Shown piece after piece: positions 40,856-48,950 of a stretch of 64,000 bases of DNA. The stretch lies in NCBI GenBank assembly GCA_034432855.1, contig DAOUBA010000058.1:7914-71913 (forward strand), in the 5' to 3' direction. This DNA comes from DAOUBA01 sp034432855. GTDB lineage: Bacteria > Chloroflexota > Anaerolineae > B4-G1. Both the position numbers and the translations under genes were made by a program. The notes under the pieces are model-generated. The model saw nothing but the letters and a program-made list of their open reading frames with translations, did not search any database and was not told the DNA's origin. Every line of letters begins with the position of its first letter. The stretch's first letter is position 1.

Positions 40856-42295
40856 TCACTTCTCCCAATGTGGTTGGGGCACAATACGCAGGGCGTGTGC
40901 CGGCCAAGGGGATAGCCGCTCAGGGAGTGTGATCATCAGCCGACCGTCGTCCTGTGTCCAGGGCAGCGGCCCCTCGTGGCCCAACAGGTGTACACGCGTG
41001 GCAGGTGCGGCCACGAGCGATTCAATGGCAATCTGGGGGCCGTGCGGTGTGCCGAGCAAGATGGCATACAGCGCTTCGCCCTTCTGGGTGAAGCGGATCG
41101 CCGTACCGTCCGTCGTGCGTCCTTCGGCCCGAAGCCACGGGTACGTATCGAATACTGCGTCGCCGTTCACGGCCAGCCAGGCGCCCAACCCCAGCAACCG
41201 CTCCTGCTGCACCTGCGGGATGGTCCCGTCGGCAGTCGGCCCGACGTTCAGGAGCAGGTTGCCGTTCTTGCTGACAATGTCCACGAAAAGGTGCACAAGT
41301 TCCTCGACCGAGAGCATGTGCTCTGGCTGCTCCTGTTGGTTGTAGCCGAACGAGTAGCCCAAACCGCGTGTGGCCTCCCATTTCCCGCGCACGATCCTCT
41401 TGTACGATGTGTATTCAGGTGTTCTGAAGTCGAAGTGGATGCCGCTGGACGTCCCGCCGCCGGTTTTCAATGCCAGCCGGGCCGCTAGGCGAAAGAGGGC
41501 TTTAACAAACCGGTGGTCAGGGATGCGGAGTTGGACGAAGCGGTCGTTGATCACGCCATCGGGCACGGCGTTGTAATAGTCGGCGAAGAGGCGTTTGACG
41601 TTTGCCGCTGCCGGATAGCCGATGTCGTTCCATATCACCGCCGGCTGATAGCGGGCGATCAACTCGCGCCAGTGACTGTCGGCATAACGGACGTACTCGT
41701 TGCTCTGCGGGATGGTGGTGAAGAGTTCGGCCACGTCGCGGATGGGGCCGGGGTTGAAGGTCCAATCCAGCCCGCCGGAGTAGTACAACCCCATACGCAG
41801 GCCGCGCGCTTGCACTGCCTGGGCCACTTCCCCCACCAGATCGCGCGTGGCGTGATAATCCGGTCTGTGTGGGTTGGGGTGCACACTTGGCCACAGGAGA
41901 AAACCGTCGTGGTGTTTGGCTGTCAGCACGACGTAGCGGGCGCCGGCGTGTGCGAACAGGTCGGCCCAGGCGGCGGGATCCATCCGCGCGGCAGCCTGGT
42001 CGAAGAGCGGAGCAAACTGCTCGTAGGTGAAATCGGCGCCGTAGGTGGCAACATGGTGCCGGTGTGTGGGGCTGCCCTCGATCCTGATCGAGTTGCCGTA
42101 CCACTCGGCGTAGGGATTATGGGCGAACCAATAGGCCCAACCCTTACGGGCGACGATTTCCTGAAAGTTGCCGACCACCGGTGCCCAGGCGGGGACGGAG
42201 TATAGCCCCCAGTGGACAAAGATGCCCAGTTTGGCCCCGGCGAGCCAGGGGGGCAGGGGATGCCGGCGCAATGAGCGAAGGGTGGGGTGGTACAT
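40856..42295 (-). CDS. GH29 alpha-L-fucosidase-like glycoside hydrolase
   Basis: 479 residues without a signal peptide, so cytoplasmic. GH29 marks: AKLGIFVHWGLYSVPAWAPV, WADLFAHAGARYVVLTAKHHDGFLLWPS, and the nucleophile Asp224 in PAVIWNDIGYP, then a glycine-rich GNLLLNVGPTADGTIP and the C-terminal beta domain. GH29 enzymes release alpha-L-fucose from glycans with retention. The acid/base residue is not conserved across the family and I do not assign it. Fucosides would have to be imported first. It neighbours, but does not share a strand with, the sugar catabolic operon. Confidence 0.9.
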   Translation of the reverse strand: MYHPTLRSLRRHPLPPWLAGAKLGIFVHWGLYSVPAWAPVVGNFQEIVARKGWAYWFAHNPYAEWYGNSIRIEGSPTHRHHVATYGADFTYEQFAPLFDQAAARMDPAAWADLFAHAGARYVVLTAKHHDGFLLWPSVHPNPHRPDYHATRDLVGEVAQAVQARGLRMGLYYSGGLDWTFNPGPIRDVAELFTTIPQSNEYVRYADSHWRELIARYQPAVIWNDIGYPAAANVKRLFADYYNAVPDGVINDRFVQLRIPDHRFVKALFRLAARLALKTGGGTSSGIHFDFRTPEYTSYKRIVRGKWEATRGLGYSFGYNQQEQPEHMLSVEELVHLFVDIVSKNGNLLLNVGPTADGTIPQVQQERLLGLGAWLAVNGDAVFDTYPWLRAEGRTTDGTAIRFTQKGEALYAILLGTPHGPQIAIESLVAAPATRVHLLGHEGPLPWTQDDGRLMITLPERLSPWPAHALRIVPQPHWEK

Positions 42296-42309
42296 TCTCT
42301 GACCGGGGG

Positions 42310-43383
42310 CTATTGGCCGGTGGCTGGGTTCCTGACAGGCAGGCGCACAGTGAACGTCGTCCCCTTACCGACCTGGCTCTCGACGGCGATCTCGCCGCCC
42401 AGCAACCGGCAGTACCGTTGACTGACCATCAGCCCAATGTCGCCATATTTCAGCGTGTCAGAATTGCCGGCCTCGGCAAGCCGCTGCACCTGTTCGGGCG
42501 TCATGCCGAGACCGGTATCGGCAATCTGTAGGATGACCCATTCGGCCCCGTCAACTATGTCGCGGGAAATGGTCAGTGAGACGTTGCCCTTTCGGGTGAA
42601 CCTGGCTGAGTAGCCGAGCAGGTTCATCAGCACCTGCTTGAGCAGGTTGGGATCAGAATGCATATACGCCGGGGTGTCCAGGTAATGAACTTCCAGGGTG
42701 TTGCCGGACTCGTCAAACAGGGGTTGGAGTTCAGCGGCCACGGCGCCGACCAGGGTTGCCAGGTCGAGTTCCTTTGCTTCCACGTCCAGCACGTCTGCCT
42801 CGATTTTTTCGATGTTGAATACGTCGTTGATAAAGTTGAGCAGTTTTTGGCCGCCCTCGTAGATGGCCGTCAGGTCCTGTGTCTGCAAATCGGTAAGCGG
42901 CCCGTCAACCCCCTTCAGAATGACGCGGGAAAAGCCGATGATCGCGTTGAGCGGAGCGCGCATGTCGTGACTGGTGGTGGAGAGAAACTGGCGGCGCACC
43001 GTTTTGACGTATCTGGCATTCTCGCGGACGAAACCGATCGCCAATTCGCTCAGAATCCCGGCGACGAGGGGGTGAAGCGCCGTGACCTGTTCTGCGGAAA
43101 GCCCTTCGACGAATTGCCGGGCCAGCACGTCCTGGGTGACTCCCAGGATCGGCGCTTCTGGGGAGATGTCATGCGCCAGCGCCTCTCCGATGGCCTGGGC
43201 CTTCTCGCGTTCGAGGGGTTCGGCGAGGAGGTTGATGGCCTGCTGCGTCCATTCGGCAAGACGCGCCCGCGCCTCGGCCACGTTCAGTCCGGGGACGAGC
43301 GGCACGATGGCCTTATACCAGCGGTCGGCAATGGTTGCCTGGTGGCCACGTAGGATTTCCCGATAGTCCTGGTTCTCACTCAT
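42310..43383 (-). CDS. Soluble sensor histidine kinase
   Basis: 357 residues, no membrane helices. The first 125 residues form an alpha-helical sensor (ILRGHQATIADRWYKAIVPLVPG, EPLEREKAQAIGEALAHDI) of the RsbR-N/globin-like kind found in stress sensors. The HisKA dimer box gives His139 (FLSTTSHDMRAPLNAIIGF), and the ATPase has a somewhat degenerate N box (LMNLLGYSARFTRKG), VILQIADTGLGMT, and GIGL replaced by DIGLMVSQRYCRLLGGEIAVES. No response regulator is encoded alongside. It lies 14 bases upstream of the fucosidase gene; a functional link is possible but unproven. Confidence 0.88.
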   Translation of the reverse strand: MSENQDYREILRGHQATIADRWYKAIVPLVPGLNVAEARARLAEWTQQAINLLAEPLEREKAQAIGEALAHDISPEAPILGVTQDVLARQFVEGLSAEQVTALHPLVAGILSELAIGFVRENARYVKTVRRQFLSTTSHDMRAPLNAIIGFSRVILKGVDGPLTDLQTQDLTAIYEGGQKLLNFINDVFNIEKIEADVLDVEAKELDLATLVGAVAAELQPLFDESGNTLEVHYLDTPAYMHSDPNLLKQVLMNLLGYSARFTRKGNVSLTISRDIVDGAEWVILQIADTGLGMTPEQVQRLAEAGNSDTLKYGDIGLMVSQRYCRLLGGEIAVESQVGKGTTFTVRLPVRNPATGQ

Positions 43384-43423
43384 GCCACCCCTCCGCGCGG
43401 ATGGACGCCGTGTAGCGCAGGCT

Positions 43424-44188
43424 TCACCGGGGCTGGCGTTTTCCCTGGAGGAACATGCCCACGAACAGCATCGCGGCTGCCACCCCCGCCATCACCCAGG
43501 CGGTCATAGCGACCGGTGGAGTACCGGCGTGCTTGACAGCGATGCCTGTGAAGGCCCAGATGATGACCAGCGTGTAGGGGACATCGGCCCGTGTGAGGCT
43601 TACCGCCGAGGCGACGCCCGCTCCTACGATCAGCATAATGATCGCCCATACTTCCGGGCTGATCCCCCAACCACTCCAGCGCAGGTAGTCCAGCACGGCC
43701 GTCACGTTGGCGATGGTCGCCACAGTGATCCAACCCAGATAGAGGCTGAAGGGGATGTGGATGCACCACTTGTCGGCCAGAGACACCCGTGCGCGGCCAA
43801 TGCCCACGCGCAGGTAGATGGCGATCAGGAGCAGCAGAAGCGCGAACATTGCGACCAGGGTGAGCACAAAGACCTCATAGTGCCAGAGGAACAGCCAGGC
43901 AATGTTCGCCACGCACGAGAGGGCAAACAGGTAGCCGATGCGGCGCAAGAGCGGGTTCTCTCGTTGGGCCGGCAGCGCCTGATAGACCGCGAAGGCGATC
44001 AGGCCCAGGTAGATGAGCCCCCAGATGGAGAAAACGTAACCCGCCGGCACAAAGTAGACCTGGAAGCGATCCGAGATCTCGCCGGTGGTCTGGCCATTGA
44101 GCGGGAGCGCGTTTGCCAGCCCGTTGACCACGATGGTGGCGAGCACGGCCAGCACATTGATCGTCTGTCGCACGATGTCTTTCTTCAT
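43424..44188 (-). CDS. TspO/tryptophan-rich sensory-protein-like membrane protein
   Basis: 254 residues from ATG 44188 (AAAGGAGG upstream, better than the start 36 bases before it). Seven to eight hydrophobic helices, with a TspO-like core PAGYVFSIWGLIYLGLIAFAVYQAL and NIAWLFLWHYEVFVLTLVAM, the aromatic-rich stretch that gives the family its name. The protein is longer than the 150-190-residue TspO, so it belongs to the extended relatives of unknown ligand. Known TspO proteins bind porphyrins or cholesterol. No clear functional tie to neighbours. Confidence 0.75.
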   Translation of the reverse strand: MKKDIVRQTINVLAVLATIVVNGLANALPLNGQTTGEISDRFQVYFVPAGYVFSIWGLIYLGLIAFAVYQALPAQRENPLLRRIGYLFALSCVANIAWLFLWHYEVFVLTLVAMFALLLLLIAIYLRVGIGRARVSLADKWCIHIPFSLYLGWITVATIANVTAVLDYLRWSGWGISPEVWAIIMLIVGAGVASAVSLTRADVPYTLVIIWAFTGIAVKHAGTPPVAMTAWVMAGVAAAMLFVGMFLQGKRQPR

Positions 44189-44226
44189 TCCGCGCCTCCT
44201 TTTGTGTGGATGGCCTTTTGGCACAA

Positions 44227-45330
44227 CTAAAAGTACGCTTCGTAACCGGTCAGGCCCAACTCGTCGCGCATCACCTGGAACTCGTGGCGCAGGTTGGGGT
44301 TGGTGGGGATACCCTGCGCGCGCACGTGCTGCTCGCTCTCGTATTCCTTCTCGCCCGCCACGTAAATGCGTTCTGCGCCAGGGGCCTTGCGCGCCGCCTG
44401 CAACGCGCGCATAATCTCGCCGGTGATGTGGCGCGATTCCTCCAGCGGGATGAAATGCGCGATGTCAATCGCCAAGAAAAAGTGGCCCAGCATAAAGGGG
44501 CGGCGGGAGCCATCGGGAGCGCGCCCCAGCAGGTCCTTCATGAACATCCCGCCACAGAGTGAAGCGCAGAGGATTTCGACCATCGTGGCCAGGCCGTACC
44601 CCTTGTACCCGGCAAATTCTTCTCCTGCGCCGCCGAGTGGCAAGAGCGCCGCTGCCCCCTTGTCCAGGTCCACCAGGATACGGCCGGGGTCGGTCAACGG
44701 GTTGCCCGTGCCGTCAATCACGACGCCTTCAGGCAGCGGCTTTTCGGCGCGCGCGGCGACTTCGACCTTGCCACGCTGGATGATCGAGGTGGCCGCGTCG
44801 AAGCAAAAGGGGTGTGGTCCGTCGGAGGGTGCAGCGAAAGCGATAGGGTTGGTGCCCAGCATTGGTTCGACGCCGAATGTGGGCGCGATGGAAGGGCGGG
44901 CATTGGTCACGGTAAAGCCCATCATGCCCTCCCGGGCCGCCATCAGCGCGTAGTAACCGGCGATGCCATAGTGGGTCGAGTTGCGCACGGCAACCGCTCC
45001 CAGCCCATAGCGGCGGGCTTTGTCTATCGCCATCTGCATCGCACGGTGGGCGATGACGTGGCCCATGCCGTGATGGCCGTCTATCAGCGCGGTGGTCTCG
45101 GTCTCCTTTGTGACTTCGATCTCGGTCCTGGTAGACTGAACGCCGGCCTTGATGCGGTCGTAGTAGTACTTGAGACGGGCCACGCCGTGCGACTCGATGC
45201 CGCGCAGGTCGGCGGCGATGAGCACATCGGTGCAGATGCGGGCGTCCTCGGGGGGGACGCCCAAACCCACGAAAACGTCGTACATAAAGGCTTCGATGAT
45301 GGGGACGGGGATGTAAGTTACTTCTGTCAT
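44227..45330 (-). CDS. Ldh2-family malate/L-lactate/ureidoglycolate-type dehydrogenase
   Basis: 367 residues, AAGGAGA before ATG 45330. The Ldh2 (YlbC/AllD/ComC) family is evident: DLRGIESHGVARLKYYYDRI, HHGMGHVIAHRAMQMAI, VRNSTHYGIAGYYALMAA, MGFTVTNARPSIAPTFG, MLGTNPIAFAAPSD and KGYGLATMVEILCASLCGG. The His in ESHG and Asp/His of NSTHYG are the conserved polar residues. These NAD(P)-dependent enzymes oxidise small 2-hydroxy acids. Lactate or sulfolactate are candidates; lactate would fit with a fucose or deoxysugar route in this region, by inference only. Confidence 0.9.
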   Translation of the reverse strand: MTEVTYIPVPIIEAFMYDVFVGLGVPPEDARICTDVLIAADLRGIESHGVARLKYYYDRIKAGVQSTRTEIEVTKETETTALIDGHHGMGHVIAHRAMQMAIDKARRYGLGAVAVRNSTHYGIAGYYALMAAREGMMGFTVTNARPSIAPTFGVEPMLGTNPIAFAAPSDGPHPFCFDAATSIIQRGKVEVAARAEKPLPEGVVIDGTGNPLTDPGRILVDLDKGAAALLPLGGAGEEFAGYKGYGLATMVEILCASLCGGMFMKDLLGRAPDGSRRPFMLGHFFLAIDIAHFIPLEESRHITGEIMRALQAARKAPGAERIYVAGEKEYESEQHVRAQGIPTNPNLRHEFQVMRDELGLTGYEAYF

Positions 45331-45895
45331 AGGTCTCCTTCCAGGTTAGTGGGTTATTCGTTCATTCGTGCATTCGTGCGATTCGCGTGATTCAAAGATG
45401 TCGGGTGATGAATCCTCTCTCGTGCACCCTGTTCTTATCGGGCCACCTGTTTAGGGCGGCCCGGCGAGATTCGATTCTTGAGGACCTGGTGTGATGTGGT
45501 AACCCAACTACGGGTGCCTATGGACAAGTTGATACATTTTACACCTGACCGTGTATCCTGGCAAGAACCGCGGCTTGGTGATATCGGCTTGCGCAAAACC
45601 GCTTGTAAGCCTGCTCTGGATTCTGGCCTGATCTAGAGTATTGCTCGCGAAAAACATCACAACCGCGAAGATTTTTGGAGCGTAGATTCGCGCAGATTTT
45701 CGCAGAATGAAGAAAAAAACCAGCGTTCATCTGCGTTTATCTGCGTCCGCGCTTTTTAGGTTGCGGACGGAGGCCGCGTTATGCAATAGCCTTGTCTCTT
45801 CCCACGGATCTGGTCTTGAGCGTAGCGCAAAACTAACCCTGTGGGCGTGGCGCTAATGCTCCGCTCACATTGCCTGCGTCGGGTCTGCAAGTGGT

Positions 45896-45997
45896 GGCAG
45901 GCTTTCAGCCTGCCTGCACGGGCTGGAAAGCCCGTGCCACTCCCGCTGTCACGAGACTTTGCCGTGCCGGCCGGACCTGCCGGGTTGTGACCCGGCA
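45896..45997. repeat. REP-like triple hairpin element
   Basis: Three perfect hairpins follow one another: GGCAGGCT-TTC-AGCCTGCC (45896-45914), CACGGGCT-GGAA-AGCCCGTG (45917-45936) and TGCCGGGT-TGTG-ACCCGGCA (45978-45997). Each has an eight-base stem. Arrangement and sequence (gtgGCAGGCTttc, CACGGGCTggaaAGCCCGTGCCAC) look like the dispersed palindromic elements common between genes in Chloroflexota; no transposase is nearby. It lies 60 bases upstream of the methylase promoter. Confidence 0.65.
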
Positions 45998-46024
45998 AGC
46001 ACAGCCGGCGCGCGATGCAGTGGT

Positions 46025-46052
46025 TTGACTAGCGTGAGAGGCGGGGTATAAT
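46025..46052 (+). promoter_or_regulatory. Promoter of a leaderless DNA methylase mRNA
   Basis: TTGACT (46025-46030), a 16-base spacer and a perfect TATAAT (46047-46052). Only eight bases separate the -10 box from the ATG at 46061, so transcription would begin at or within one or two bases of the start codon. No ribosome site fits in that space. Confidence 0.6.
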
Positions 46053-46060
46053 CGAGGACG

Positions 46061-47134
46061 ATGCAGAGGGTCGTTACCTACCAACAACCGCTCTTCCCTT
46101 GCCTGGTCGCCGGCTTTCCCTCCACGCGCTACCAGGGCAGCAAGGCGAAATTGGTAGACTGGATATGGGAGCAAATTGCTGTCCTGGATTTCGACACCTG
46201 CCTGGATGCTTTCGGCGGCACCGGTGCCGTCGCCTACCGCCTGAAACAAGAGGGCAGGGCAGTGACGTATAACGACCTGCTCCGGTTCAACTACACCTTC
46301 GGCTTGGCGCTCATTGAAAACGCGAGAGTGCGGCTCGACTCCAGCGACCTGGATTGGCTCCTTCAGTGGCATCCTGACGTCACCTACCCCCGCTTTGTGC
46401 AGGATACTTTCCCCAACATCTATTTCACCGATGAGGAAAACGCCTGGATTGACCGGACCATCACCAACATTCGCCGACTCGCCGATCCATACAAGTTTGC
46501 CCTGGCTTTCTTTGCATTGTGTCAGGCGTGTCTCGTGAAACGGCCCTTCAACTTGTTCCATCGCAAGAATCTCTACCTTCGCTTTGCTGACGTGGAGCGC
46601 TCTTTTGGGAACAAGGCCTCTTGGGACAGGCCATTCGAGGAATGGTTCTGTACCTTTGTCGAGGAGGCGAACAAGGCTGTTTTCGATAACGGTCGGACGA
46701 ATCGCGCGCTGAACTATGACGCAGTGGGCGTGCCAGGGGAATATGACCTGGTGTATGTAGACCCGCCTTACATCTCGGCGCGTGGCGTTGCAGTGGACTA
46801 TCGAGACTTTTACCATTTCCTGGAAGGGCTGACGATGTACGATGATTGGGAGCGATATATTGACCGTCACTCCAAACATCGCCGCCTGAAACCGCAGCCG
46901 AACGGGCGGACGGATAGGCGATGTATCTATGAAGCATTCGACCGGCTGTTTCGGCGCTTCCGCAAGAGTATTCTGGTCGTCTCCTACCGTAGCGATGGCA
47001 TTCCGTCCGAACCAGAACTGGTTTCTCTTCTCAGACAGTACAAACGCAACGTGCGTGTCGAGCACTATGGTCAGTACAAGTACGTATTGTCCACTAACTC
47101 GGAGTCAAAAGAAATCCTCTTGATCGGAGTGTAA
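46061..47134 (+). CDS. DNA N6-adenine methylase, D12/Dam class
   Basis: 357 residues. Class alpha methylase motifs: RYQGSKAKLVDWIW at the start, SAM-binding LDAFGGTGAVAYRLKQEG, YNDLLRFNYTFG, and the catalytic DPPY (234-237 in YDLVYVDPPYISARG), with IYEAFDRLFRRFRKSILVVSYRS near the end. It methylates adenine in a recognition site. No restriction endonuclease gene is adjacent, so it may be an orphan, epigenetic or phage-derived methylase. The start codon lies eight bases after the -10 box, suggesting a leaderless transcript. The gene is flanked by repeat-rich DNA. Confidence 0.9.
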   Translation: MQRVVTYQQPLFPCLVAGFPSTRYQGSKAKLVDWIWEQIAVLDFDTCLDAFGGTGAVAYRLKQEGRAVTYNDLLRFNYTFGLALIENARVRLDSSDLDWLLQWHPDVTYPRFVQDTFPNIYFTDEENAWIDRTITNIRRLADPYKFALAFFALCQACLVKRPFNLFHRKNLYLRFADVERSFGNKASWDRPFEEWFCTFVEEANKAVFDNGRTNRALNYDAVGVPGEYDLVYVDPPYISARGVAVDYRDFYHFLEGLTMYDDWERYIDRHSKHRRLKPQPNGRTDRRCIYEAFDRLFRRFRKSILVVSYRSDGIPSEPELVSLLRQYKRNVRVEHYGQYKYVLSTNSESKEILLIGV

Positions 47135-47193
47135 GGCATGGGTGTAGACGATTTCCGGAAAAAGTGAGAGCCCGCCTCCTGGAAGGAGTACCA

Positions 47194-47922
47194 ATGGACT
47201 ATACCTACGAACAAATTGCCAAGATGATTGACCATTCGCTGCTGAACCCCACTCTGACGGCGGACGATCTGGAACGGGGCTGCCAGATTGCGCGGCAATA
47301 CGACGTGGCGAGCGTGTGCATTATGCCCTATTACCTGAGACGCTGCGCCGAGATCCTGGCCGGGAGTTCGGTCAAGCCGACTACGACGATTGGCTTCCCG
47401 CATGGCGGGCACACCACCGCCGTCAAGATTGCCGAGGCAAAGCAGGCGCTGGCCGACGGCGGCCAGGAACTGGACATGGTGGTCAACATCAGCAAGGTGC
47501 TCAGCGGCGACTGGGCCTATGTGCGCGCCGACATCCAGGCCGTCGTGGATACTGCTCACGCGGAAGGAAAGAAGGTCAAGGTCATCTTTGAGAACTGCTA
47601 CCTGCAGGACGAGCACAAGATCAGGCTGTGCGAGATCTGCGGCGAAGTGGGCGCCGATTGGGTCAAGACCTCGACCGGATACGGGACGGGTGGCGCGACC
47701 GACGGGGACGTCCAATTGATGCGCCGGTACAGCCCGCCGCACGTGCAGGTCAAGGCCGCGGGTGGCATCCGCACGCTGGACCGATTGCTGGAAATGCGGG
47801 CGTTGGGGGTTACCCGTGTGGGGGCTTCTGCAACGGCGGCGATTCTCGACGAATGTCGCAGACGGCTGGGACTTCCGGCCATTGCAGGCATCGGTGGAGA
47901 GCATAACGCACAGGGATATTGA
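47194..47922 (+). CDS. deoC: Deoxyribose-phosphate aldolase
   Basis: 242 residues from ATG 47194 (AGGAG upstream; earlier starts lack a site). Class I aldolase: Schiff-base Lys158 in ADWVKTSTGYG, the second lysine Lys187 in VKAAGGIRT and Asp94 in QELDMVVN. It splits 2-deoxyribose 5-phosphate into glyceraldehyde 3-phosphate and acetaldehyde in nucleoside catabolism. LNPTLTADDLERGC is typical of the N-terminus. It lies 59 bases after the methylase and 15 bases before a PAP2 phosphatase. Related 2-deoxy-sugar aldolases share these residues, so other aldol substrates are possible. Confidence 0.92.
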   Translation: MDYTYEQIAKMIDHSLLNPTLTADDLERGCQIARQYDVASVCIMPYYLRRCAEILAGSSVKPTTTIGFPHGGHTTAVKIAEAKQALADGGQELDMVVNISKVLSGDWAYVRADIQAVVDTAHAEGKKVKVIFENCYLQDEHKIRLCEICGEVGADWVKTSTGYGTGGATDGDVQLMRRYSPPHVQVKAAGGIRTLDRLLEMRALGVTRVGASATAAILDECRRRLGLPAIAGIGGEHNAQGY

Positions 47923-47937
47923 AGCCAAGGAGGAGCG

Positions 47938-48816
47938 ATGGAACCGATCTGGGAATGGGGGTTGGAGGTCATTCGTACCATCCAGCAGGTACACGGACCG
48001 GCGCTGGATGCGTTCTTCAAGGCCATCACCTTTATGGGCGAGGCTGAATTCTTTCTTCTGCTGTTACCGGCGGTCTTTTGGAGCGTGGACCTGGCGGTGG
48101 GTGTGCGGATGATTTTCGCCTTCCTGCTCTCCACCTACGTGAACAGCGGGCTCAAGTACCTGTTTGCCCACCCGCGCCCGCCCGATCTTGATCCCGCCGT
48201 GCGGCTTGCCAGCGCAGAGGGCTATGGATTGCCCAGCGGTCACGCCCAATCGGCGGTGATCGTGTGGGGCTATCTTGCCTCCGCTTTCCGCAAGACCTGG
48301 CTGTGGATCGTCGCGCTCCTGCTGATCCTGCTGATCGGCTTTTCCCGTATCTACCTGGGGGTGCATTTTCCTACCGACGTACTGGGCGGCTGGATCGTCG
48401 GCGTCATCTTCCTGCTGGCGTATCTGGCGCTCGAGTTCCGGGTGGAGACCTGGCTGAAGCGCCTCAGCCTGGCTGCACAACTGGCGCTGGCCGTATTCGT
48501 GCCGCTGGTCTTGTTGCTGCTCTTCCATTCCGGGGATGCGCCCAAGGTGATGGGCGCCATGCTGGGGGGCGGCGTGGGGTTGGTGTGGCTTGTGCGCACG
48601 GTGCCCTTCCGCACTGCCGGCCCGCTGTGGCAGCGCGTTGTGCGCTTCCTGGTCGGTGTCGTCGTCCTGTTCGTCATCTATTTCGGCCTGAAGGCAATCT
48701 TTCCTGCCGAGGGGGAACCGCTCTACCTGTCCTTTAGCATTGTGCGTTATGCGCTTTTGGGGCTGTGGATGAGCCTGGGCGCGCCGTGGCTGTTCCTGCG
48801 GCTGCGGCTGGCGTAG
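47938..48816 (+). CDS. PAP2-family membrane phosphatase
   Basis: 292 residues, AAGGAGG before ATG 47938. The tripartite PAP2 signature is complete: K-x6-RP in LKYLFAHPRPPD, PSGH in GLPSGHAQSAV, and SR-x5-H-x3-D in SRIYLGVHFPTD. About eight hydrophobic helices, with an extended C-terminal membrane part beyond the core. Such enzymes remove phosphate from lipid phosphates, including undecaprenyl diphosphate and phosphatidic acid. It may recycle the cell-envelope lipid carrier. The convergent gene downstream leaves a 134-base gap that contains a copy of a TTTTGTACCGG repeat. Confidence 0.9.
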   Translation: MEPIWEWGLEVIRTIQQVHGPALDAFFKAITFMGEAEFFLLLLPAVFWSVDLAVGVRMIFAFLLSTYVNSGLKYLFAHPRPPDLDPAVRLASAEGYGLPSGHAQSAVIVWGYLASAFRKTWLWIVALLLILLIGFSRIYLGVHFPTDVLGGWIVGVIFLLAYLALEFRVETWLKRLSLAAQLALAVFVPLVLLLLFHSGDAPKVMGAMLGGGVGLVWLVRTVPFRTAGPLWQRVVRFLVGVVVLFVIYFGLKAIFPAEGEPLYLSFSIVRYALLGLWMSLGAPWLFLRLRLA

Positions 48817-48870
48817 CGCGCTGCGTAGACGGATTGCCAGGATCGGCTTCAAAGACGCCTCCTGCTCGCA

Positions 48871-48889
48871 TTTTGTACCGGAAACCAGC
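48871..48889 (+). repeat. Copy 2 of a TTTTGTACCGGAAAC repeat
   Basis: TTTTGTACCGGAAAC-C-AGC matches 25890-25908 at all but one base, and the bases before it (GACGCCTCCTGC-CGCA) also resemble those at the first copy. It lies between the convergent PAP2 and glycoside-hydrolase genes. Confidence 0.55.
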
Positions 48890-48950
48890 GGCGATGATGG
48901 TGCCCGCCAGACATCGCAGTACACACCAGGCAACCGGGATTTCTGCGTCT

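Larger units (their letters stand above)
45331..46060. other. Noncoding, repeat-rich region between Ldh2 and the DNA methylase
   Basis: 730 bases with no convincing gene. It holds short TTCGTGCATTCGTGC tandem units (45360-45400), a stem GATACA/TGTATC around 45531-45557, two inverted copies of a 'CTGCGAAAATCTGCG' to 'TCTGCGTTTATCTGCG'-type dispersed repeat (45690-45760), and three back-to-back perfect hairpins (45896-45997). The right end carries the methylase promoter. Confidence 0.6.

Noticed and set aside
45539..45730. 63-codon frame NAGFFLHSAKICANL on the - strand
   Set aside because: It is the translation of a dispersed 'CTGCGAAAATCTGCG' repeat, not a gene.
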